From positions 3,511,501-3,575,500 of the forward strand of contig VICG01000001.1 in NCBI GenBank assembly GCA_008692225.1: a stretch of DNA of 64,000 nt, written 5' to 3'. Positions 23,589 to 34,318 of this stretch are shown here, one piece after another (position 1 is the first letter of the stretch; every line of letters starts with the position of its first letter). Origin of the DNA: Monilinia fructicola (lineage: Eukaryota > Ascomycota > Leotiomycetes > Helotiales > Sclerotiniaceae). The notes beneath the pieces were generated by a model that saw nothing but the letters and a program-made list of their open reading frames with translations, had not been told where the DNA came from and searched no databases. The translations under genes and the position numbers were made by a program.

Positions 23589-24883
23589 ATACTGTATCTT
23601 CAGTCACCGGCACACTCATGGATTGGAGGGAGAGACTTTGAGTTCTCTTTACTCTTTGAGGAGATTATAGTAGCAGCTGTCGCATAGGGGCACAGTTACG
23701 ACGCTATATTCGTGGATTTCATTGGTTCGAAAAGTATTTGGGGTTTATTGTATTTCTTTTCTCATCATGATATTTGGTTTGGATGGTAGCTAAATGTGGA
23801 ATGGGTGGTCTTTCTTTCATGATTCCTTTCACCTGGAATAGATATTAGGGATTTGTAAGGGGTTATACTGAATGAGGGGCTAGTTTGCCGTGGGTTTACG
23901 AATCCTTTTCATTTTTTCCTATTTTATTTTCATTGGTTGGATGGGTTTTGTTATCGAGGTAGCTTTTTGGTGTGTCTCCCACTTGATCTTGATTGATTTG
24001 AGTGGTGTGTGACCCAAACGTTGTGTTGTCAGATGGTATTAGTGATGAAGAATAAACTTATTGATCACGGAGGTTTTTGTTTGTTTTCATGGGATGTGAT
24101 TTGTTTGATACTTGTAATACTTTGTGATACATGATCGCTGGCTCCTTCATACAAAACGCAAGGCGCAAAATATGATCATCACCCATCACAGTATTTGGGT
24201 GATACTTGGTTTCAATGATCATCTACTATATACTAGACGTCTTGATATCACGCGCACTCTTATTCATACACATTCTTGTTCACAAACCCTCTTATTCAAA
24301 TACACTCTTGTTCACAAACCCTCTCATCCACAAACCCTCTCATTCACGCACCCCAACTCCCTTACACACAACCCCTTAATTAACCCCTTCCCAACCCCCC
24401 CCCCCCCCGCTTTATCCTTCCCCCTCATTTCTCATCTTTTCCCCTTTCTAACCGAATCAATCATATCATCACATTCGTTGGCGTTTGTTGCGTTTGTTGC
24501 GTTTGTTTGCGTTTGTTGCAGTTGTTGCAGTTGTTGAAGGTGTTACATTTTTTTATTTATTTCTTAAGGGAGGTAAGGGAGGGGAGACGAGAGGGAGGGG
24601 GGGAAGGGGAGGATTTTGGTGGAGGGGTTTTTTTTTTTTTTTTTTTTTTTTTGGTGGTTTCTTGTATTTTGCTGTTGATTCTTTGGTGCTCTTTTTTTTT
24701 GGTTTGGGGATGGGGGATGGGGGATGGGGATGGGGATGGGGATTGGGATTGGGGATAGGGATAAGGGATATTCGTTGTTCTTTATTGTATGTTTTGTGGA
24801 GGAGAGGAGAGGAGAGGATTGGATTGTGGGGGTGGTTGTATTTTGTGTTATGTTGTGTTATGTTATATTGTATATGTATATTT
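23589..24883. other. Intergenic with C-rich to G-rich strand switch
   Basis: The top strand is C/T-rich at about 24,240-24,460 (including a C14-class run near 24,397), has GTTTGTTGC copies at 24,476-24,535, then turns G-rich with a T25 run at 24,628-24,652 and GGGAT-like copies at 24,708-24,770. No gene seen. Confidence 0.55.
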
Positions 24884-24955
24884 TATTGTATATTGTATAT
24901 TGTATATTGTATATTGTATATTGTATATTGTATATTGTATATTGTATATTGTATA
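24884..24955. repeat. 7-bp tandem array (TATTGTA) x about 10
   Basis: A perfect heptamer array that ends exactly at the TA preceding TIR element 2. The right flank of that element (from 25,752) continues as a degenerate version of the same heptamer (TATTGAATATTCTA), suggesting the element entered the array. Confidence 0.85.
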
Positions 24956-25749
24956 CTCGGGCGGGTTTTAAAAGAGATATACGCAAAAATATAACTTATA
25001 ATTAATCAACGAAACCATTATATAATTTTATATAATTTATAAACAATATAGATTTAGTATTTTTATATTTGCTATAAAAGTTTTGTATTATAAAAATCAA
25101 TTTTAAATGAATAATAGTATAACGAAGTGTATAAATATTCGAAAAATATAGAAAAAATAAAAGATTTATAATAATATTTAATAACTCGATGAATATTATA
25201 GCTAGATCTATAAAATCGTATTATATAATAAAATAAAAGCTAAATTCTATATCACTGATTTTAGAATCTTAATATCTTTATCAATACTTAAGATATATAT
25301 TAATAAAGTTAAAAATTTACGAAAATTTCTAAGTTTTGAAAAGGTAAATTCGCTTATTTCGATTATATAAGCATAATTTTTCATTAAAATCTTAAAATTT
25401 TCATGTTTTATATTAACATATATATTAATAGGATAAATATTATTAAATTTTTAATATATCAAATAAAACTTTTAAGTTTATATTATTTTTCTATAATCTT
25501 AGTTTTCAAAATTTATATATGATTAAATTTTGAATAATATATTAATAAATTTTAAAATTTTCTAAAATCACTAACTTTATAATATTAGTATTCGTTTAAA
25601 AATAATTTTTATAATATAAAAACTTTATAGAAAGATATTAAAATACTAAATCTAATATATATATAAAAATTATATAAAATTATATTAAAGTTTCGTTAAA
25701 TAATTATAAGTTTAATATTCGCTTATGCCTCTTTTAAAACGCGCCCGAG
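24956..25749. mobile_element. TIR/foldback element 2, 794 bp, TA target duplication
   Basis: The left end starts CTCGGGCGGGTTTTAAAAGAG; the right end is the inverse with one difference (CTCTTTTAAAACGCGCCCGAG). Inverted similarity continues for about 180 bp with scattered changes (ACTTATAATTA, AACGAAAC, ATATAATTTTATATAATTT, TAGATTTAGTATTTT). TA occurs at both borders. The interior is nearly pure A/T with no transposase frame. A different family from element 1 (tips unrelated), but the same architecture. Confidence 0.8.
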
Positions 25750-25751
25750 TA

Positions 25752-27757
25752 TATTGAATATTCTATTCTATAATATTATAAATCACCTATACGGCGGCTA
25801 TAGGCGCTCAATATTATTTATTTTGTCGCGGGGCGGGGAGTGGAGGGCAGGGAAGGTTTACTGGGGGGGGAAACGGCGGGAATAAGGGGATTTTGTTTTT
25901 GTTTTGTTGTATATTGTATTATAGTACAAAAGATCATTCATCCATTCACCACTATCTTATGGTATTTCTTTCTTGGGCGGGATCTTCTCGTTATCTTTTT
26001 ATGATGTGATGGGATGTGATGTGATGTGATGGGATGTGATGTCCATGGGTTCTTATAATATGTATTTCCCCTCCCTTCCCTCCCCCCCTCTCTCTATTAA
26101 GTAGACTCTGATTAGAGTGCTTTTTGATGGGGATGTTATGAGGGACGTGGGAGGTTGTTTGGATTGTTTGGGGGATTGTGTTTGTTTGTTTGTTTATTTC
26201 TTTTTAATTGGGTTGTTGAATATATTGATTGAATGAATATTGCTTTTTCTGGTTCTGATTCTGGTTCTGGGGCTTAGAGCTTGAGGCTTAAGACTTGGAG
26301 TTTGAGTGGAAGGGAAAAGGAAGAGGAGAGGGGGAGGGGAGAGAGGAGGGAAGAAGAGAAAGGAAGTTTTGTGATTTATTTGTTTATTTCTTTATTTGAG
26401 GGTTTGGGGGTTGATTTGTATATGGAGATGGTTGAAGGTTTGGATGGATGGAAGGTTTCTTTGATGTTGCAGGTGGATTCTTGAGTTGGATTTGGATTTG
26501 GATTTGGCATTGATGATGGGGTTTGATGGGGCTGGATTGGTTTGGGATTTTCACATGTAGGATGTGTGGAATAGGGGGGGAGGAAGTGCATGGAAGGAGA
26601 GAGTGAAAGGATGCAGGTCGGTGGAGGAGAGGAAGAAAGGTGCTGGGTATGATGGTTGAGGTTGAGGTTGAGGTTGAGGTTGAGGTTGAGGTTGAGGTTG
26701 AGGTTGAGGTTGAGGTTGAGATTGGGATTGGGATTGGGCTAGGGTGGAATGGGGAGGAAGAGGGTTAGAGAGGGAGAGAACAAGAGAGGGAGAGAACAAG
26801 AGAGGGAGAGAACAAGAGAGGGAGAGGATAGGAGCAAAAGAGGGAATATAGTATGGGTATTTGAATTGTCGCTTAGTTGAACGGGAGTGTTGATAGATAG
26901 GGATGAGATTAGGGATTGAATCTGGGTTTTAAGATAAAGATTCAAAGGGATAGGAGTACGATTGTCGTAGACCAGATTATTGGATTAAATTTTTATTTTG
27001 TCTGGTAGTTTGATTGTGAGGATTATTGAACTATGGGGGCATGGTGATAATCATAGTGATGATGATATTTTCATCACCACAAAAAAACAATAGCATCAAC
27101 CATCTTGAACAAAAGACAAAACAGATAGAAATCCCATTATAGTCCCATCGTCAGGACTAGGGGCTCCTAATAACCTAAATAGGAGATAGGATATCCAGTG
27201 AAAAATGGATGGCGAGTGAAGAGGAGATTTCTTATTCTTGACTACCTCATTCGTGATCATTGCCATTCTTCGTTGATCTGAAAATTTCTTCTAAGATGTC
27301 ATTTTCCTTATACTTCATCATATCTGCACCTTTGTTTCTACATCAAAGTATCTTACCATCGTTCGAAAACTATCCGGAGTCTGCTTAATCAACACATGGT
27401 TAATTAGCGGAGATATAAAAAAACTAAAAGTAGTCAATAGCTGTAGCATTTGAGGATGATGACTATTCCCACAACTGATATGAACTAGCGTAGATTGCCT
27501 TGATTGCGTCGTCGACGGAGTTCACCTTCCTGCTGATAACAAAATCAATACTACTCGAGTATCATATTAAACCAATACGTACCATGCCCTCTATGATAAT
27601 TTCTTGATTAAGCATGCATAATAGTCTACCTCTCTAACTTCAACATCAGACAAATAGGAATTTATCAAATTATCTCTCTTTCGCATCTCTATCTTCATCT
27701 CTGTACTGGTTTCCCGTTCCACGTCCCCTGGTCGTAGACCCGGAATATGTAAGATTT
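25752..27757. other. Gene-poor, purine-rich low-complexity DNA
   Basis: The top strand is strongly G/A-rich, with GGGATGTGAT copies at 26,007-26,042, GGTTGA copies at 26,654-26,720 and GAGAGGGAGAGAACAA copies at 26,766-26,825. No credible gene. Confidence 0.55.
26654..26720. repeat. Hexamer array (GGTTGA) x about 11
   Basis: Perfect GGTTGA repeats, followed by GATTGG copies. Antisense translation gives a Gln-Pro polymer that should not be taken as a protein. Confidence 0.85.
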
Positions 27758-28120
27758 ATGAGTGGTAAGACTTATTTGTATCATCACGATACTTTGGAAC
27801 GGCCTGAGGAGTTGAGTATGAGTAGATGGTTTTATCCTTCGAGACAAGATTTGAAAATGATGTTTGTACTTCATAAGGTTATAGAAGATTCAACGGTGTG
27901 TATCGAGGGCAGGATGGGTTCTTTTTGTGGAAGTGCGGAATCAAATGAAATCTCTTGTGAGGTTCTCGCTTCAAGAGGAGTAGGGCGAGGAGCGTACAAA
28001 AGAATGATTCTGGTTTTAAGTCTGTGTATGTGGGACTTTGTCGCATTGGAAGTTTGTTTCAATAATAATTTATCTTCAAGATGCCAGCTGAGAGGCAGTA
28101 AATATCTCGATAATTTATGA
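27758..28120 (+). CDS. Hypothetical small ORF, 120 aa
   Basis: ATG-started open frame (MSGKTYLYHHDTLERP), Met/Arg-rich, without signal peptide or known motif; one weak hydrophobic stretch lies near residue 85. It lies alone in a gene-poor region. It could be a real lineage-specific gene, an exon, or chance. Confidence 0.25.
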   Translation: MSGKTYLYHHDTLERPEELSMSRWFYPSRQDLKMMFVLHKVIEDSTVCIEGRMGSFCGSAESNEISCEVLASRGVGRGAYKRMILVLSLCMWDFVALEVCFNNNLSSRCQLRGSKYLDNL

Positions 28121-30755
28121 AATCGTCATCATCTACCTCGATGCGAGGAGACGTGATAAACTAGTGGTGATGGATATTATTATTTCATGCTCTGTGTGCT
28201 CAGTGCGCTCTTTTGTGATGACTAGAAAATGATCTTAGACGACTTGGATAGGGATGGGCTCCACAAATCGTAGTCTGTAGGATCTGGGTGCATATATCTC
28301 GGAGTGGAATGGATCTGTTGAGGAACTTGAGGTAGTTTCTGTGTGTACCTGTTTATCATATTGCTGGTTATTGGCAATTTGAAGAGGTGGTGTGAATGAG
28401 AGTATGTAGATGTTGAATCTTGGGATTTCTCTTGTAATATAATCAGCTTACAATATACCCAGATGGCAGATTGACCAAATGTGAGCGCGGATAACATTTT
28501 GATTGTAAGGGATTTATCATTCATGAGATTAGGGCTTGGCGGTTACTTCCATTTCCTGGTGTGATGATGTATGTTATTGGAGCCAGTAGGGAAGGATATG
28601 TTGAGTGAAATAATAGTATTGAACTTTCGTATTGGGAGAAAAATTGACAATCAATGAAGTTATCTTCACGTTCCTTGTAAGATTTTACTCGCCATCAACA
28701 TACAGTCCACTAATCGACATAAGTTCCTGCTTCCATTCTTAAGTATTTACACTAAGCATGTCATCCAGTCCATCGGTTTTGCAATGATACTAGGTTCATA
28801 GCCCTATTAAATCTAGAAGCCTGAGATCTGAAGCGGCAGGGGTGATAGTAGATCTATCATACAATGATAGAGATAATTGTACCTGCCGACTTTCTCGATC
28901 ATTGTCAAACGGGGAATTGTTGACGTGCTGGTAACTTGAGCTAGGATCGGCGAGTTCTCTGAACTAGTTGTATCGAGGTCCAATTAAGCACGGTTTCATG
29001 GAAGGAGTCTGGGGTATATGCTTGAATGATGGTAGGGAGGAATAACTATCATTAAATATCTTGATTTATGAAACTAAGTACGGGGATTACTAGATTGCCT
29101 TCTGAAGTCAAGTAAAGGTACAGCTGGCAAGCTGATGAAGAACGACATTAAGAATTCCAAAAATTCCAAGCATGGCTGTGGAATTTGGCTCTCAATGAGT
29201 TCAAGAGAGTAACAAGGCAAATGAATGAGTCTGGATGTAAGAAACCCTACGTGGGGTTTTCTTTGAGTCATGAAGGTCCCGACTATTTGAGTTCTTAATA
29301 TCTTTGTAAGGTAGATCGAATCATTGTGTCAGATGATGACAATATATGCTAGTATGGAACCACTCTCCTTGGAAAGATTGAATTTGGAATTGCAGAGTTA
29401 ACTCAGTGTGAGCAGATTTCCGGTGAGTGAATAAGGATGGAAAATAGGGATCATAACCCGGTGAGCTTGACCATTAATTCATGCTGGACCTCCAACTTCC
29501 TCCTTAAATTGACCTAGCCCTTCTAGAATAAACCAGTGATTCTAAAGCTAAGAGCTCACAAACTCACAAGCTCACTCATCGGTTCAAAGTCTTCCCTCAA
29601 GCTTTTGTTCGAAGTCCAATTCATGAAGACAGATTTTTAGTTTGGCGATATAAATAGCATTGTCACAAGATCTCCGCACTATCGATTTTTTTCCTTTGAT
29701 GTCCGGGTCAAATGGAGAGATTACAACTTCAACTCTTGTCCCTATAATCAACAAATTTGGAAGATATCACTGCTTTTGAAACCTCCTACTTGAGTTGAAA
29801 TAAAGAATATAGCACTACGATTTCCATGCGGCTAGAAGAGTAGAAATTTGACCACATCCCTTTTGTTGCAAGAAACGGTCGTTAGTATGAATGTATATAT
29901 ATATATATAATATACAAATGTATATATATATATATATATATATATTTACATTCAAACATTCGGTTCTTTTGCCTCCCACACTCTAATATATCGATCGATT
30001 GCGAAAGTTAAGAGACGCTCATCTATTATCGCAACATTGAAATTGGACCATAAGTCCAAGGAAGTTTGGATAGCAAAGAAAATTGAAGCCACTTTGCTTT
30101 GATCCATCACAAGACCCTCCTCACAGATATTTACGAAATGATGGGATACAATCACAAGAAGTGGGTGTCACTTCATTATCGATGTATCTCAAAAGAAGAC
30201 GGCTTCCGAGATGTGAAGATTTTGGAGGTTCGCTCTTTGTCATAGGTAAATAAACAAGGTATTGGGGAATCCCACTACACCAATTTGCTGCCTTGGTTTT
30301 CACTCAAATTGAGGAATTCCACCCTTTTCAATACCATTCATCGTAATACCTCTTAAAGTATTGCTCAGATTGCAGAGCTAGAGATAATGGCAGACCATAG
30401 AACCAAAATTTTTTTAAAGGAAAGCAAGTAATCTATGGAGAGTTTGTTCAATGAATTCATGGTGTTGGTCTCAAATGGTCTGATCCAGATCAACTTTTCA
30501 ACCGTTAAGATTCCGAACGCAGTCGCTGTTTCATGGACGAGACGAGATGAGATTAGCTTCGTAGTAAATACGAGGATATATGCGATACGCCGCTACGTTC
30601 TTGTTGAGAGGGTGATGCGTGATTGAGGATGGAGGAAACGCTTGTTCAGTTTGAATAGATCGATAGTTTTGGAACGAAAGAGCGTTTAATTCCACTACTG
30701 CAATTCTACACATGCACTTGCTGTCATATCAAAGGATGTGATTATCCTACTGACC
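28121..30755. other. Gene-poor stretch
   Basis: AT-leaning DNA with two TA-dinucleotide runs at 29,896-29,944. A minus-strand pair of short frames at 29,952-30,303 (VASIFFAIQTSLDLW..., ending EAKEPNV) has protein-like composition but no identifiable family. Nothing else supported. Confidence 0.4.
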
Positions 30756-31641
30756 TCAAGTTGCCTTACGTATTTTCTTTGCAATATTCTCCCAAGCTTC
30801 TCCTTCCCTCACTTTTCCTGCTGCACCATGAACTCCAAATAATCGTACAGCCTTTGGCATCCACCATTTTCTTTGTGGCATCAATCTTCTTCGTATCCCG
30901 AGAAAAGTTTCCTACCCCAAATCTTTGCTTTACAGCTTTTAGTTCCGAAACATCGAACCTCGTCACTCTTGGTTTTCCCACAAAATTCATCGTTGTGATA
31001 TCGATTTGTGCATCTTTTGGTGGATTCTTTGAGTATCTCATCAATAGTTCTCGTGAATTCCGAGCAAAGTTGGGTAGTCTAAGATGGATATAATTGACAA
31101 ATGGTGATGTTATGTAAGCCACAAATATCATTGGTACAGCTCCAGATAATAAAACTTGAGGTTGTATTAGTTATCCAGAGCAAAAATAGGTCAAGGGCTT
31201 TTGATGCCATTCAGCCCTCAAAGTTTCATCGAGACCAAACTCATCAGCAAGAACTCACCAGCAGGTGCTACCCATTCCGGCTCATCTTCCGCATAGTAAT
31301 GTGCTGGTGCTACTACTAAAGTGAAAAAGACAAATATGAAGATCGTTGTAACTTTCAAAACAACCAAGAAATACAGTTCTTCCAGTTCCAGAATGATAAA
31401 TGAGGAGACGTTCGGGGTATGCTAGATTTAGTTAGTTTGAATCTCTTTCAATGCTGCAAAGATACTGACCTGGCTTCTTGCTTGCATATTGTGGTGTTGC
31501 AATCGGACGTGGGGTTGCTAATTGTGATGTTTTGTTTTTCACGGCTTGACTGGCGTATCTAAAAGTACCAGTTCGGACACATGACAAGATCCTATGAGCA
31601 ACAAACACTCTGGGAGCAGAAAATCGTGCGAGTAAAATCAT
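30756..31641 (-). CDS. TMEM70-like mitochondrial inner-membrane protein
   Basis: Three exons: 31641-31470, 31421-31259 and 31154-30756, with introns beginning GTCAGT and GTGAGT. The N-terminus (MILLARFSAPRVFVAHRILS) is Arg-rich and lacks acids, like a mitochondrial presequence. Then come ILELEELYFLVVLKVTTIFIFVFFTLVV (helix one), a conserved-looking HYYAEDEPEWVAPA loop, helix two (LLSGAVPMIFVAYITSPF), YIHLRLPNFARNS, and a C-terminus LFGVHGAAGKVREGEAWENI. A two-helix hairpin plus a soluble C-terminal part resembles the TMEM70/TMEM186/TMEM223 group of assembly factors. Two one-base breaks occur, with C4 for C3 at the start of exon 2 and AAA for AA near 30,850 before the C-terminal block. The family call is moderate; that it is a real gene is fairly sure. 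Confidence 0.6.
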
Positions 31642-32035
31642 CACACTACTTCCTGGTACAAGGGTGTGAGGAAAAATTAGTCTTGAAAAGTAGCTGTGAT
31701 TCAAGCCTCTACTCAATCATTATTACAAGAGTGGCGAAGCCGCCAGTCTAACAATCGAAAGTCATAAAGTTCTGGCAGCCCTAGAATCTCATAATTGGAG
31801 TTGGAATCCAACATAAAAATAAATTTGATATGGTCAAGCGCCTTAGCCGCCACGGACCGCAATATTTAGCCGCGATCACATATCTCGGCACCAGCCGAAA
31901 CCTACTAGGTATGTAACAGATTACAATTAGACTTTGGGATTGAATCCAGTCTGTTTATTCAACACTCCAAGGAAGTATGATATTGCGGAGATTTGGCAGA
32001 TAATTAATAAGGCGTTCGCCTGAGAACTCAGCATA
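31642..32035. other. Divergent promoter region
   Basis: Separates the TMEM70-like gene (-) from the cyclotransferase gene (+). No distinct motif recognised. Confidence 0.4.
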
Positions 32036-33229
32036 ATGGTTTCTCAATTCTTCACAAAATTGGTTCTCTTGATTGGCATCATCTTGAGTATAAACGTCAC
32101 GGCATATACTCCTCTATCCGACGAAACACTTCGAAATCTTCCTTCTGGAGGAGCAGATTTTGACATTCATAATGGAGCCATTCTCTCACCAATTTTGATA
32201 CCACGCGTTCCGGGAACTCCAGGTATTCAAACTGTTCAAAGACATTTTGTTGATTTCTTTACAAAACATCTTCCAGAATGGACAATTGAATTTCAGAACT
32301 CGACCTCGAAGACTCCTGTCACCGGTAACAAGCAAGTACCATTTGTTAACATTATTTATAACGCGCGATCCTCCTTGGGCAAAATCAGGAGATGTTGGAA
32401 GATTAGCACTGGTGGCGCATTACGATAGTAAACTTACACCTACCGGATTCATTGGTGCGATAGACAGTGCAGCTCCATGTGCGATGATTATGCATGCAGC
32501 TAGAAGTGTTGATCAAGCGTTGACAAATAAATGGGCTGCGATGAAAACAGCAGGAGATGTTGGTTTGGAAGAGGAAAAAGGTGTCCAAATACTGTTTCTT
32601 GACGGTGAAGAGGCATTTCTGAGCTGGACTAACGATGACTCTCTTTACGGTGCAAGGTGAGAGGCAATTCTCAGTAAAATTTCCATAATCTAACTCATTC
32701 AGGGCATTGGCGGAAACATGGGAATCCACACCCCACGCAGCTTTGTCGAATTACAGAAACCCACTAGATTCGATTGCTCTATTCCTTCTTCTTGATCTTC
32801 TGGGGCACGATAAACCTAATATCCCTTCATACTTTGAGACTACACATTGGGCATATAAAGGTCTTGCGACCATTGAAAATCGTCTACGAAAAACTTGGAG
32901 TCGCTCAATCAAAGGTTAATCATAATTTCCTTCCGGATTCTGATCGAACGGCCTTTTCTGGAGGCGGGGGTGTACAAGATGATCATATACCTTTTATGGC
33001 TCGTGGTGTAGAAGTTTTGCATATGATACCTGCACCATTTCCTATGGATGTTTGGCATCATATTGAAGATGATGGTGAGCATTTAGATATGCCAACAGTA
33101 GAGGACTGGGCTAAAATGGTGACGGCATTTGTTGGAGAATGGATGGATTTAGAAAGGGCATTTTCCACCACCGCCACGAGCGGAAACACAAAAGGAAAAG
33201 AGAACAAATATTTCGGAAAGGAAGACTGA
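32036..33229 (+). CDS. Secreted glutaminyl-peptide cyclotransferase (M28-like), two frame breaks
   Basis: Converts N-terminal Gln to pyroglutamate on secreted proteins. ATG 32,036 starts a signal peptide (MVSQFFTKLVLLIGIILSINVTA). Zinc-site motifs are in order: VAHYDSK (Asp ligand), LDGEEAF (catalytic Glu and Glu ligand), and RGVEVLHMIPAPFPMDVWHHIEDD with the His ligand. This is the QPCT pattern rather than a generic aminopeptidase. An intron lies at 32,657-32,702 (GTGAGA...TTCAG). Two one-base breaks occur: before TRDPPWA (about 32,358) and in the A5 run at about 32,889 before LGVAQSK. Both would be repaired by removing one base. Length about 385 aa, normal for the family. Identity strong. 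Confidence 0.85.
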
Positions 33230-33941
33230 ACTGTGAGTTTATTCATGGTCGTTTTAGTAGTTCTCTACTTATATTAATTTTAGTAGCAATAGAGTTTAGG
33301 AATATTTTCACTGGATATAGCACTAGAGTCAAATGAAGTCTCCTTCAAGCCCAATTCGTTAGCAAAATCCTTATTTCATTGCGCAAAAATAGATAAGTGC
33401 TATGAACTAAGTGATGATGCTTGGATTTTTTAAAACTATTTTGTCACGAGGGGATAAATGCACTAGAGTATTATCCGGTGAGACTTTTCTTAACACTCCC
33501 ATTATACTGCCCATACCCAGAATTCGATGGGAGAGATTGACTTCTCTGGTTGTGGTTACCTACATTGCTTCGAATCATTGACATATCCCTCGAACTGCTT
33601 TCTCCTTTCATCGATACCCCTGGATGACATTCCTTCTATCAACATTACACGTATTCATATCAAATCAAAAAGTTTACGTTGCGAGCGACCGCGGGGCTTT
33701 GTTCCCAGAATGATGGCCAGCATTATCACAGAAGTACCGACCTGTCACTTATATAAGTCAATCAAATCAGATCTTTCGATCCGAAACGAACTGCAGATTC
33801 ATGTCATTATCTAATTCTGAAATATCCAAAACAAGTGCGTGACTTTATCGATGGATACTGGCTATATGCTTCCCAAAAACCCTCTACATCAGTGATCCTA
33901 TTGCAGCTCGACTCATTGGAAAAGAAGCTCCACCGGTGCTG
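33230..33941. other. Intergenic, no gene seen
   Basis: 3' flank of the cyclotransferase gene. A 95-aa ATG frame at 33,527-33,814 has no recognisable features and is not called. Confidence 0.4.
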
Positions 33942-34318
33942 TCATGAAGAGCCGATGTGACCTCGAAGCGCCAGTGCGAACAAAATTAGGCCAAAAAATG
34001 TGTAAGCTACCGCAAATGAGGTATCCAATATTAAGCTTAACACCATCAATCTGATGCAGAAGTACACCAAGCGCTTTGTCGATAGTTACCCACGATTTTG
34101 TGTCTCTCCTGGACAGCTGCACGGAAATATCTTTTGAGAACCCAGCTCCACCATCGCCGAATCCTCATGATCGTGTTAGCGAGAAGAGGCTCCTTGATGA
34201 ACTTGATTCTATCAAGTTTGAGTGATTCTGTTATCACGCCTTTCCGGAAGCATTCTGTAATATTATTATCCCTAATATCGAACGACCAAATACGATCCCT
34301 CCATAATCCTGTAAACAA
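33942..34318 (-). pseudogene. Fragment of an unidentified membrane protein
   Basis: From a possible intron acceptor (TTTACAG) at about 34,312 the minus strand reads GLWRDRIWSFDIRDNN, CFRKGVITESLKLDRIKFIKEP and RIRRWWSWVLKRYFRAA. After a frame change it continues as a hydrophobic helix (LILDTSFAVAYTFFGLILFALAL), then stops. Composition and the basic-to-hydrophobic pattern look like real coding sequence, but no start, upstream exon or family could be found. It is probably a decayed gene or an incomplete exon set. Confidence 0.35.

Noticed and set aside
24485..25005. Overlapping frames rich in Tyr/Ile/Leu/Cys
   Set aside because: Translations of the G-rich tract and TATTGTA array.
26551..26799. 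Minus-strand Gln-Pro polymer
   Set aside because: Translation of GGTTGA repeats; no start context or domain.
29896..29944. TA runs as an origin or centromere signal
   Set aside because: Short dinucleotide microsatellites; no further support.
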